A stretch of DNA of 64,000 nt, taken from the NCBI RefSeq assembly GCF_018873765.1, contig NC_057918.1, forward strand, positions 66,878,871 through 66,942,870, read 5' to 3'. Positions within the stretch are counted from its first letter, which is position 1, and every line of letters begins with the position of its first letter. The DNA is from Telopea speciosissima (taxonomy: Eukaryota; Streptophyta; Magnoliopsida; Proteales; Proteaceae). A program made the translations under genes and the position numbers. The notes beneath the pieces are model-generated. The model ran no database searches, was not told the DNA's origin, and was given only the letters and a program-made list of their open reading frames with translations. Positions 34,524-45,900 of this stretch are shown here, one piece after another.

Positions 34524-37500
34524 ATGACTACGATAGCCAAGAATGTGGCTATGAGGAATGTGAAAGCGCCTGTCGACGATGGGATAGCGAAACAGTTCTG
34601 GATCAAGTTCAGGGATGAATCATTGTTCGTGATTTACACTCCTTTCGTCGTCTGCTTGGCTTCAGGCCAATTGGAATTGGAGTCTTTCCACCATTTTATT
34701 ACTCAAGACGTGCATTTCCTTCGAGCTTTCGTTAAGGCGTGAGTTTCTACTTGATTCTTCCCTGAGTTCTTGATTGTTGGTTTAGGGTTTAAGGGAGGTT
34801 TTTGATCGCTCGTTGGTGTGTTTGTATGTTTACTTTAGGCTACATTTGGCAGAAGATGTTGCTGATGATGACGAGAACGAATCTGCTATTGCGGAATTGA
34901 GGAAGCATGTCAAACAGAAGCTTAAAATGCACAAGTCTTTTGTCAAAGTAAGCTCAAGAGATACTTACCTTTTCTGTTTTCTTTCAAAATCTTGGCATCC
35001 GCTTTACAAGTCTTTTGTCCAAGTAAGCTAGCTTAAGAGATACTTACCTTTTCTGTTTTATTTTAAAATCTTTGCATACGCTTTCACATTTCTTTAGAGA
35101 TCACCGGTTGGAATCCAAAGACCAAATATGGGGAATGACATGATGTTTGAATCTTCTTTACGGCATTTAATTGCCATTGATGGAGGCATTTTATGAAGAA
35201 TCTCTTTCAGCAGTCACAAAATAAAATTCCACTAAAACTATGCACCATAGAGGACTTGAACAAGTAGTAAAACATATCACCAAGGACTGGGGGAGGTTCT
35301 TAAATTGCCTGTCTGTTTCTTTTAAAATCTTCACTTCTGTTTTCACATTTCTTGCAAAATCTTTCAGTTAAAATCCAGCAAGACTGAATGTTAGTAATGA
35401 CCTGATATTCTTAACTTCTTGACTGAATTCAAATGATAATGTCCTCTTGAAATTTTTTAGCATTTAATAAAATATTGAATTCATGAGTCACAATTCCAAT
35501 TCTGTCAAGGTTATGGTTATCATCAATGAGGAATCAACTAAAATATATCAGCAAGAATTGATGTAGGTTCTTATGGATCTATTAAAACATTATAGAATAA
35601 AAGAATCATTTATAGTCATAGCCTTACTTTTGAATATAGATGAATGTGCAGCTGTTTTACATTAGTCTTACTGATTGTGCATAGCGTTGGCCATTTTTAA
35701 CATTGCCTCTGGAAGAAGTGGGCTTTGTATCTTCTTAGATTCTGTACGAATCATGTATAACTTATTAGGTCTATTAAGAGGACTATAAATTAGAAATTGT
35801 TGAACAAGTTACTTACACTTGGAAATAATATGTGGATTCTAGTAAGAAAAACAAATTACAGGTGAGAGGAAGTTATGTAATATATATATATTTTTTGGAG
35901 AATAGGAAAGTTATGTAAGTCCTGAACAGATTGGAGGCACTTTTGTATTTTGTCCAATGGAAGGCAATTATCGTATCGGCAGAATTTCTCACAGAATACA
36001 CCTAACAGATTACCAGATTCAACCTTCTGGTATTAAATTACCATCTGTTGGTTAATGCATTGGTAAGATTCTCTTGGCGTTCCTATATTAAAGTATGATC
36101 CTATGCAAACAATTCTTCTACTGTGGTGGAGTCTTGGTTTGAATGCCCTTCAAACAGGTGCTAGAGATATTTTGAAAGGAAACAGAAAACTTTCCTGAGA
36201 TCATAATTGGGCCATGGGCATCCATATTACACCAGAATAACTTCTCATTCTATTGGTTTTCATTCCACCTATCTTATTCGGTATTATTTATGTATTTGAA
36301 ATATCCCCTTTGAATTTATTAAGAGTGCCCAGGGGATTTCTGGTTTTCATCCAACTATCTTATGGTATTATTATTTTATTTCTTTTTAGATTAAGAGATT
36401 GAGTGGTTGTGTTAGCTAAGGAAACTTCCAAGCAGTTGGTTACGATTGAGATTAGTTTCCTAGTTAGCATTGGTTGTTTATTATTAATTTTCCTAGTTAG
36501 ATTAAATTACTCCCATACAATAGTTTGTGGATGGGAGATTTTAAAGTCCTTCTCTGTTTTGATTCCTTTTTATTTAATATACAATTCTATCCAGGTCACT
36601 CCAACGGCAGCCATGCATGGAGGTTCCTGATTTATCTCTGTTTGTTTCTCTTTATTTTCCTTTTTAAATTCTGATTCTGTCCAAGCGTGGTCAAGGTTGG
36701 TTGTAAATATATTGTAGGAGGCTCAGTAATGTAGTGTTAACCTTGAACCAATGAAGTCAAGTGGGAGACTAGCTTGCGACAGGATCGCAGGTGTAGGGAC
36801 AACTCAGATATGCATTATGGTTAAATGTCTCTTTTGTTAAGGAGAAGTCTGTACAATCTTTTTGTCGATCCAATGGTTTGAAGATATAAGGTAGTCTTAA
36901 AAATAGCAAATCACCAAAAGAGATACCAGATTTAGTAAACAACGGATATAAAAAAACTAGGAACTAGGTTTGAAGAAATCAGAGGGTAACCAAAAGAGAT
37001 ACCAGATTTTGTAACCAACAGAAATAAAAAATTAGGAACTAGGTTTGAAGAAATCAGAGGATAACCAAAATAGTAAGTTGCTGAAAATAGAAACTCAGAT
37101 TTAGTAACTACAGAAAAAAATGCAACTAGTGGGAGTTATAGCTAGAGAAACCAAAATAGGAAGTGGAGAATAAAATTAGTAACTAAGGAAACCAAGTAAG
37201 AAGAGGGTGTAGAAAATACAAAGTAATAGAAAATTGAAACTTGTACAGGTATGTTACAGCCATAGTTGTCAAGGCAACCCCTAGGCACCGCCTAGGGGTC
37301 TAGGCTCTTTCTTGGGTCCAAGGCGGTAGCATACCTTGTTAACACTTCATAAGTTTACTTTAATTTATGTTTATTGCTTTATTTTTTGATGAATATTCAT
37401 ATATTGTATCATATGCTTTATTTCTTATATGTTGGTTATTGCATATTAGATCATTACTAGTATAGCTATAATTATATCATATTTCATTGATATGGATTGT

Positions 37501-40500
37501 ATGTTGCATAGAAACATAATTTTGTAAATTATCATTGTTATATTACATGTAGTCAGGTGTGCGCCTTGTCGCCTAGGTGCCCCTCCAATGCCTTAGGTCA
37601 CCTAGTCACCTTAACAACCTTGGTTACTGCTGCAGGACACTAAGGAGAGCAATGAACTCCCACTAACAGGAGAAATGATGGATTGATGTGGTGGCTTTTC
37701 CTGCACTAAGTAATGATCTGAAACTTTAATGGAAGATAGAGAAAGAGAGACCTCTCATCTAAATGTAGAGAAGGAATCCCACAAATTCCAGCCTTGGCAT
37801 CCCACCAAGGTTTCCCTACTACCTCCCACACTAGAACAGTTCTGAATCCCACAGAACCATGCTCTGTCTCTCACAGAACTCACAAGTTCAAGGATAAATT
37901 GTTCCTCCAATTGTTAGTGTGTTATGATTCTCTCTTCTTTATTTATAACTTCATGGAAATAAGAAAAATAGGAACCCTCATATGTGGAAAGAGGAATCCT
38001 TTACAATCTAAGCGTTTTACAAAATAGAAACTAACACTAATCCCGTACAAGACTCAAATTCCTCATATTTGGGTTTATAGAACTGACCCATTGTAGAATG
38101 GGCCCATTACAATAGTAAACCCAAAAATACTAAGCTCATGGCCCATATAATCCTTTGGACACTCCAAATTAAACATATTGGTTCATTCTTGATCCAGTCC
38201 AATGGCCTGGTTTGTTGTTGGCCTTCTTATTCTTTTGAACTGCATCACCCACTACTATAAGATTGAATGAATGGAATTGATGTAGTTTATTGTGATAGTG
38301 AGGTTTTTGCCTCTCTCTCCTCATCTTTCTTCTAAAATTACTGTTCATGGGTACTGTTCACAGTCTCAGAACAGCCCCTTATCTCCCCTTCTTCTTCCCT
38401 AGTAGATCGAGTTCTTCTTTCCATTGATCTGAAACCCAGCACCAGCAGATCCATCTCTCCAACCTGCATCACTCCTTCTCACTCATCAGGGGTTAAAGTC
38501 ATTGTTTCATTATCTATGACTTCACATCTATACTTATGGAAGTCTAGCAAACAAATTTGAAAATATAACTCAAGTGTACCAAAATGTTGTATATGTCTTA
38601 AACAGCTTGTAGAGTGCCATTCTACCAGGGGCAAATATTGGAATATTGCACTGATCCTAAATCATGGTATTCAAAAAACAATGTTGAAGTGAATGGTTTT
38701 TTTGAGATCCTAGGAAGACATGGAGTGAGTAAAGCACTTAAAGAAACATTCCAGTTTTACAAACCATGCTGAAATCATTTAACTAGTTTGGAGGGCATGC
38801 CTAATACATTGCTGCATTTGTTTTCCTTAGTGTTAAAATTCATAGAATCCACAGTCTGCATTGAAGAGCCAAGAAGTCATTTAGTATAAGGCCAAATTGT
38901 ATTATTGAGTTGGTTTGATTTTCTTTAGTTAAATAAACTTGATTTATTGAGTTGAAATATATGGCATGGACTGATCAGGGTAACTGAGATTTTCTTTTTG
39001 GGAGTAATCAGTTGAATAAGAACTGGAATATTTTGAAGTAAAAAACTAGTTCTCCCAATGCATTGAGATCCCATTCCAAGAACCTCTGACAAATTACATC
39101 TTTGACTTCCTGTGCTATAGAGACCCAATTCAACCAAATATTGCTTTGATTTCACGGTCAAACAAATCTAACTGGGACACATTTATTACCTAGTGGAGGT
39201 GGGTTTCATAAAGCTTCCAATTGAATTCACAGGAATCTGTGACCATATTCACTATAAAAAACTATTAGTTTGTGTGCATACATGTGTGTGTGTATGTTTG
39301 TAGTTTTTTTTCCCATCCGTACCAATATATTGAGAGATGCATAATTTGTTCTGTTATATAGTCTGGCTGTATTTTTTACGCCAGTTTAGAAGTACACCTA
39401 ACATAAAACTAGTTTTGTAGAAGTTGTGGGTATATGCAATAAATTTTAATATCGTGAAATGCTTAAGTAATGAGACTCTGATCAAAGAAATTACTGGTTT
39501 TTGCCATATATCAGATTTTTTTTCATAATTTGTTGCTGCAGTAGAAAGGCTATCAGAATTTTTTTTTCCATGTAACTGAAGAATTGCTATATGCTTTAGT
39601 TTGGAAGTTCCTAAAAGAGCAATGCTAGGAGGGCCATGTTGTCTGTTCTCTACAGGACCCCCAGAATGTGATTGGCTGTTGTCATTTTGGCAGGTGGGAG
39701 TTGAAAAGTCATAATTTTTTTTACTATTTGAAATTAAACCGCCACATACAGTCATGTGTTGGGTTCCTTTAGAAAATGGACTGATGTGGTCCTCTAGACA
39801 TTTCCATTCCTATTTCCTGCGACTGATAATGAGATACTTAAATAGTAATGTAGCAAAGTTAATTTCTTCTTAGTTATATACTTTTCACCTAAAATAACTA
39901 ATGCTTACTGTAGAAAGTAATCTTAGACTTTTTGAACCCAATAATCAATTGCATCATAATACCAGTGCATGTAATGCAGTCAGCTGTACAGGTCCCACCA
40001 TTCAATGATGCTGGCCTAGAACATCTATGTAGTAAACTGACTTTACTATAGATCATTACATGCTACCCATAGTTGTCATGGCGTCTAGGTGCCCATCTAG
40101 GTGATCAAGGAACCGGGACACCTGGGTGTTGCCTATAACTAACTGTTTTGAATGTTTAAGAAGAAAAGATTGGATTCTTGGTTTGCATACATGTTTAGAG
40201 ATAGTGTAGAATACAATTTGAATGCTTTTCCTATCCATAGATGAGTATGATTTTTAAGTGCTGAAACTTTGCTGCCCTTTAGGGGAATGCCCTCATGCTT
40301 GATTTTAAGGTACCACTCTATTGGCCTTGGAGAAAAAGGGAAGGCATACTTTCTGACAGAACTGGGGCTGGCCTCATGTCTGAACTTCTCACTCTCCTTA
40401 TTGTAAAATTGTATAGTGAGATGATTCACTTCCTTACCAAATGAGGCATCTCTACATCAATCTTGTATCATGATTGAGCATTGCTGCTGAGAACTGACCT

Positions 40501-43178
40501 GTATTTCTTTGTTTTCAGCAAATTTTGTTCATTGTCTGTTTTGGGAAAGTAACAATTACCTTCCAATCTCTTATGTGCATCTTTCTTTTTTTAATTAATA
40601 ACAACTAGCTTTACCTATCATGAATAAAATAAAAAAGGAAAAAGCTTCAATTGCACGTGTAGGTATCTTTTTTTCCCCCAGTCAATTTTTTTTATCCATT
40701 TAGGCTCCGTTTGGTAGCAAGGGGAATCAAAAAGAAGGGAAGTGAAATTTTCATACTTAAAAAAGGAATTTTTGTAATCAGTACCCCATGTGACGGTATC
40801 ACTAAATCCAAATCATTCCATATTTGGTTATTATATTCCACTTTACTTTGCATCCAATTCCCTTTGGTTTAAAATGTAAAATAAATATTACATGTAAAAT
40901 GTATATTTACTAAATATGGTAAAAAATTTAAGTACTTTATATAATCACATGAGGTAATGATTATAAAAGTTTTTTTTTTAGGTTTGAAAATTTTCCCTTT
41001 CCTTCCCTTTGATTCCCCTTGCAACCAAACAGAGCCTTAGTTTTTCTATTTACATATTCTAAGGGAATGACTATGCAGGAATGGGGCTTTGATCCTGCAA
41101 ATGAGACAAGTGCCACCTCAGCAACACTGAAATACACTGATTTTTTGGTGGCAACAGCCTCAGGAAAGGTGGAAGGAGAAACAGGTCGGGGTAAATTTGC
41201 TACTCCCTTTGAGAAGACAAAACTTGCTGCTTATACACTTAGTGCTATGACACCTTGCATGAGGCTCTATGCCTTCCTTGGCAAAGAGCTACGGGGACTT
41301 CTGTATTCTGATGAAGGCAGTCACCGCTACAAGAAATGGATTGACAACTATTCCTCTCAAAATTTTGAGGTTTGTTTCATTAGTAATATGTTATAATTTT
41401 TATCCCCCTGATGGGTCTTCTAACCAATACACTTTCTGATACTGCCATTTATTCTTTTCTGATTCATTAGTACCATTTACTCTTTAATTTCATGATACTG
41501 CACTATTTATTCAAGCTGCTCATCCAATTTTTCCCTCCCTCTCCTGAATGGGGCACAGGCATTGACTCGGCATACTGAGGAGTTGCTTGAACAACTAAGT
41601 GCCACTTTGACAGGCGATGAGCTTCAAGTTATGGAAAGGATTTATCATAAGGCTATGAAACTTGAGAAAGAATTTTTTACTGCTCAACCAATTGTTCTAC
41701 GAGCTATATTTCCTTTGACTAGAGTGCTTGACCCTGTGGAGTATCGCCTCATTCTATTTTCTGATTTTGATTTGACTTGCACCATTCTTGATTCCTCTGC
41801 CATTTTAGCGGAGATTGCAATATTAACTGTACCAAAATCTGATCGGAGGGAAACGGAAACAGAAAATCCACTTCCCGGAATGTCATCTGCTGATCTGAGG
41901 AATTCATGGGGTGTTCTTTCAAAGGAGTATACAGAAGAGTATGAACAATGCATTGAGAACATTATGCTCAAAGAGACAGGTATACAGAGCTGGTGCTTTT
42001 TTTCGTTGTCATTTTTCATATTTCGTTCAATGCATTGCATTTCTAAGATGGTCCCAACTTTCATGATCAACAGCTTATGAAGAGCCTCATATACATTTGT
42101 CAAACATCCTATTGTTTTGCAGTGCCAGAGTTCAATTATGAAGGTCTGTCCAAAGCACTTGAGAAAGTCTCCGACTTTGAGAAACGGGCAAATGCAAAAG
42201 TAATTGAGTCAAGGTTACTGAAGGGTTTAAATCTGGAAGACATAAAAAAGGCTGGTGAGCGTCTTATACTCCAAGATGGTTGTACCGGGTTCTTTCAGAC
42301 AATTGTAAAGAATGAAGGGCTGAAGGCAGACGTCCATATAATTTCTTACTGTTGGTGTGATGATCTGATTAGATCGGCTTTCTCATCAGGTATTTTCTTT
42401 ACTATTTAATTGGAAAATAGATCTCCTTTGTTAAGCTGTTTTCTTTCTTTTATGCTGGTACTTGCAAGGTGAACTCAACCAAACCAACCTATTAAGACTG
42501 AACAGACTTCTTGATCCTCTTCTTCTGTTCTGCACTATCTAGGACTCTACTTATTTGGGTCAACTACTTGGGTTCAAGTTGTGCGCTTTTGATATAATGT
42601 TTAGCTTCTTTATCATACATTGTGCAAAAACATGGCTTCCATAGATATTGATCTTCAATTGCCTGATCAACCCTAAGTGCTATGTTTTGAATCATTTCTG
42701 GAAAAGACCTACTAAAGTTCTACTCCTTTTTTTTTGTTTTTTTTTTGGGTTCTGTTGAGCAGGGGATCTTAATGTTCTGAATATACATGCAAATCAGTTT
42801 GCTTTTGAAGAATCCATTTCTACGGGTGAGATTATTAAGAAAGTAGAGTCACCCTTGGAAAAAGTAGAAGTTTTCAAAGAGATTCTAAAGAATTGTGAAA
42901 ATGGTAGCACGCGCTTGTCTATCTACATTGGAGACGCACTGGGTGACATACTGTGCCTACTCGAAGCAGATATAGGGATCATAATAGGATCAAGCCCAAG
43001 TCTGAGAACAGTTGGAAGGGAATATGGTGTTAAGTTTGTTCCACTGTTGTCTGGTTTGGTGAAGAAACAGAAGGAATTCGATGGCAGCTCTTGTATTTGG
43101 AAGGGGTTGTCTGGCATTCTTTACACGGTCTCTAGTTGGGCCGAAATACATGCCCTCATTTTGGGGACTAGAAGTTAG
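34524..43178 (+). CDS. TH2: TH2-type protein: TenA-like domain fused to HAD thiamin monophosphate phosphatase
   Basis: Six exons: 34524-34738, 34839-34947, 41079-41369, 41559-41979, 42123-42389, 42763-43178. Together they give 572 residues with consistent phases. Residues about 15-250 form a TenA/heme-oxygenase-like helical domain (FWIKFRDESLFVIYTPFVVC, TPCMRLYAFLGKEL with Cys168, RYKKWIDNYSS). Residues about 265-572 are a HAD phosphatase: LFSDFDLTCTILDSS with Asp274/Asp276, RLILQDGCTGFF, and late motif IGDALGD with Asp492/Asp496. This fusion is the plant TH2 (PALE1) enzyme, which removes phosphate from thiamin monophosphate before thiamin pyrophosphorylation and has TenA-type salvage activity. 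The start lacks an obvious transit peptide, unlike the precursor form in Arabidopsis. Intron two is 6.1 kb and carries two MITEs. Confidence 0.95.
37261..37622. mobile_element. MULE-like MITE, CCTAGGCG subfamily
   Basis: 362 bp in TH2 intron two. The left end CATAGTTGTCAAGGCAAC and inverted right end CAAGGTTGTTAAGGTGAC frame an AT-rich body. Subterminal CCTAGGCACCGCCTAGG and GTCGCCTAGGTGCC form palindromic words. Flanking 8-mers GTTACAGC (37253-37260) and GTTACTGC (37623-37630) agree at 7 of 8. The left 10 bases are identical to those of the element at 21620. Confidence 0.85.
40068..40138 (+). repeat. Fragment of the CATAGTTGTC MITE family
   Basis: CATAGTTGTCATGGCGTC then TAGGTGCCCATCTAGGTG joins the terminal word of the 21620 element with the CCTAGG words of the 37261 element. 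A degraded opposite end may be CACCTGGGTGTTGCCTATAA. No target duplication was seen. Confidence 0.55.
40703..41036. mobile_element. Tourist-like (PIF/Harbinger) MITE
   Basis: 334 bp ending 42 bases before TH2 exon three. Terminal inverted repeats GGCTCCGTTTGGTAGCAAGG and GGCTCTGTTTGGTTGCAAGG continue in GGAATCAAA on both sides. TTA target duplications lie at 40700-40702 and 41037-41039. Terminus and TTA duplication are those of PIF/Harbinger MITEs. Its nearness to the acceptor places its right end inside the branch-point region. Confidence 0.9.
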
Positions 43179-43505
43179 GAAATATACCTACCTACCTACC
43201 TTGTAAAGCCCTTTGGAAACAAAAAAAAAAAATTAGAAAAAGGAAATAGTGAATGCCACATTTTTTGATTTGTTTGATGATGATGATGCCCTCATTTTGG
43301 GTGGGGCCTATAGAAGTTAGGAACTATATCTTGTAGCCCTTTGGGGCCGGAAAAATAGAAAAATGGAAATAGAGAGACACCACATTTTACATTTTGATTG
43401 TTGTATATCTTGTAGCCCTTTGGGGCCGGAAAATAGGAAAAAGGAAATAGAGAGATACCACATTGGCACATTTTACATTTTGATTGCTGATGATGATGCA
43501 TGCCC
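43151..43505 (+). repeat. Tandem repeats spanning the TH2 stop codon and 3' UTR
   Basis: Unit one begins TGCCCTCATTTTGGGG at 43151 within the last codons and includes the stop. TGCCCTCATTTTGGGTGGGG at 43287 begins a second unit with the same AGAAGTTAGGAA text. TATATCTTGTAGCCCTTTGG occurs at about 43325 and again near 43404, each followed by GGCCGGAAAA and the CACATTTTACATTTTGATTG text. Confidence 0.8.
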
Positions 43506-44477
43506 TCTTCCAAACCTTTCTCCACCCCTCCCTACCTTCTTTATCTTTTCAATGACAAATATTTAGGATTGAAAGGTGAAACTATGAGAAAAGGTCAAAG
43601 AGAGAGGGCTTTTCATGGCGGCCAATCACGATGGCATTTTTATTTTTTTTGGATGAATAATGGCATTTTTCTTCTTTTGGGGATAGGCATTGAACTATTG
43701 ATGGCATTACTACTACTACTGCCATGGGACGCATCCAATGACCACAATGGTGGGTGAAATTTAATGGATAGGAGACTATGGCGTACATGGTCAAGTCTCA
43801 GTTCAAATGGTGTTGTCCATCGGGCAAAATATTAGTGAAAACTTTCTCACAAAAAATATGGTTGAAAATTTAAAGATTATGAAGTGGGTGTATGTATGGA
43901 TCATATATCATACATTGGAGGATAAATGATTGATTTTGAGCTTGAAATTTAATACATAGAGCATAGTTATAGTGATCGGTATTGATTGTAGAGGATTTTA
44001 ATTCGATACCAATACGTATTAGATGTTTTTGCCCTCAAATATACAGATACCATATCATATTTTGATCGTTTTACCCTCTGTTAGTACCATATCACCGTCT
44101 TTATCCCAAAAAAAAAAAAAAAACCATATCACCGATCTTGTAGCAATCAGGTATTGGTATTGCTGTCAGCCGATATTGATTCCTAAAATTATCTATTTGA
44201 CTAATTTAGACAATTATCTAGATACCCCTTTATAAAATGAAAAATCCCCCCTTGGTCGATGCCCCTGCATGCACTCTCACTAACCCCATGTTAGTGTAGG
44301 GGCCATGCAACTCCGTAGCGACCCCTTGCTCTTTTTGTTATCATTATATAACATGATTGTATAATCTACTTAAATTTTTATAACGTATTTAGTAGTTATA
44401 CTTTTTAAAATATAGTTTTTATTTTACTTTTAAAATGTAATTAAATTTTCTTACCATATTTAGTAATTATGTTTTTT

Positions 44478-44656
44478 CAGATATAGTTTTTATTTCTTTT
44501 TAAATCTAAGGGATATGGTTGCTAAGTAAGGTAACATTTAATAACTAAATTGGGATTGATTTGGGGTTAGAGACAGTCATGTTATGTTATTAAATATTAC
44601 CTTACTTAGCATCCAAAATCTGTTAGATTTAAAAAAGAAAAGAAAAATTACATCTG
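44478..44656. repeat. Inverted repeat, arms about 70 bp
   Basis: The left arm 44478-44546 starts CAGATATAGTTTTTATTTC and reaches TAAGTAAGGTAACATTTAAT. The right arm 44585-44656 is its reverse complement with minor differences, ending TTACATCTG. A small hairpin MITE is likely but no clear target duplication was found. Confidence 0.7.
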
Positions 44657-45900
44657 AAAAGTATAATCACAAAAGAATCCTTCTAAGTGTCATTATGCCT
44701 AATGAAGTATAACTCTTCACTACTTACCACTTGGTAGTACATGGGTTAGTCCATGTGATAGAGACCCCACATGCATCTCAATGACCAAATTTTAGTCCAA
44801 TGCAAGCGACTAAAATAGCTCAAACACTTATTTAAAGTTTTAGTAAAATGACAAAATGCCATCAAATGAAGATGAATGTAAATACAAAATGACATCTTTT
44901 GTAATATTAGCTACTTCTTTACTCACCTTAAGCTGGATTGTATCAATGAGATATTTGCTTGGTCTTCAACGTCTGAACAATACATGAACTAACCTATGTA
45001 CTGCCATATGGTAAATAGTGAAGCATTATATTTCAGTAGGCATAGTGATGGGGAAGAAACTCATTATAAAATATGATAAGAATTTTCTTTGGGTGAATAA
45101 ATAAATATATTAAACCCCAAAGGAAGGAAAAAAATAATATAAGGAAAAGATGCCACCAAGAGGCATAGGCCTTGGACAAATAAAGAGAAAAACAATACAT
45201 CAACACAATTGGATCAGCTCAAAAAGGAACAAAAACAGGCTCACATTGCCATTTTCTAGAGGACCTTAGATTTTCTCAATCAGTTGAACGAAGAAATAAG
45301 CGGCAAACCTAATACGGTGACTCTTTTTCCTAGGCCAAGCAAAAACTTGGGTGTCTTCTCAATGTAGCATGATAAGAAATTTAAGTAGGTAATAAATACA
45401 AAAGTTTTTTTTTTTTTTTTTTTTTAGGTTTAAAAAATTTTCATTTCCTTTTTCCTTTATTTCCCTTGTAGCCAAATGGAACTTATATGAAATCACATTG
45501 TATAATTTTATGAAAATTTACTTGACTTTTCAACCATTGGTTTTGACTATTTCAAGTTGAAATTTGACCAATAAAATAGATGTGACTTGTGGGGTTCTTT
45601 GTTACATCTACTCAAACATGTATGCCCTTTTCTACCAAAAAAAAAAAAAAAACAGCATGTATGCCTTGATAAAAAATTAATGATATGGTGCCAAGGTAAA
45701 CAACACCATTGGTGTCAATAAAATTTTTTAATGCTTTATTTTGCGGCTTGGAAAGCTTAGTTTAGATTTTTTTTTTTTTTTTTGTTTGCAAACTTAAGTT
45801 TGGCTTAGACTTAACTTGTGAGTTTGGAAAAAAATAAAATAAAAACCTCGGATTCTATTTTTTTATGCACAATTGTAACTTCATTTGCCCTGTCATATGA

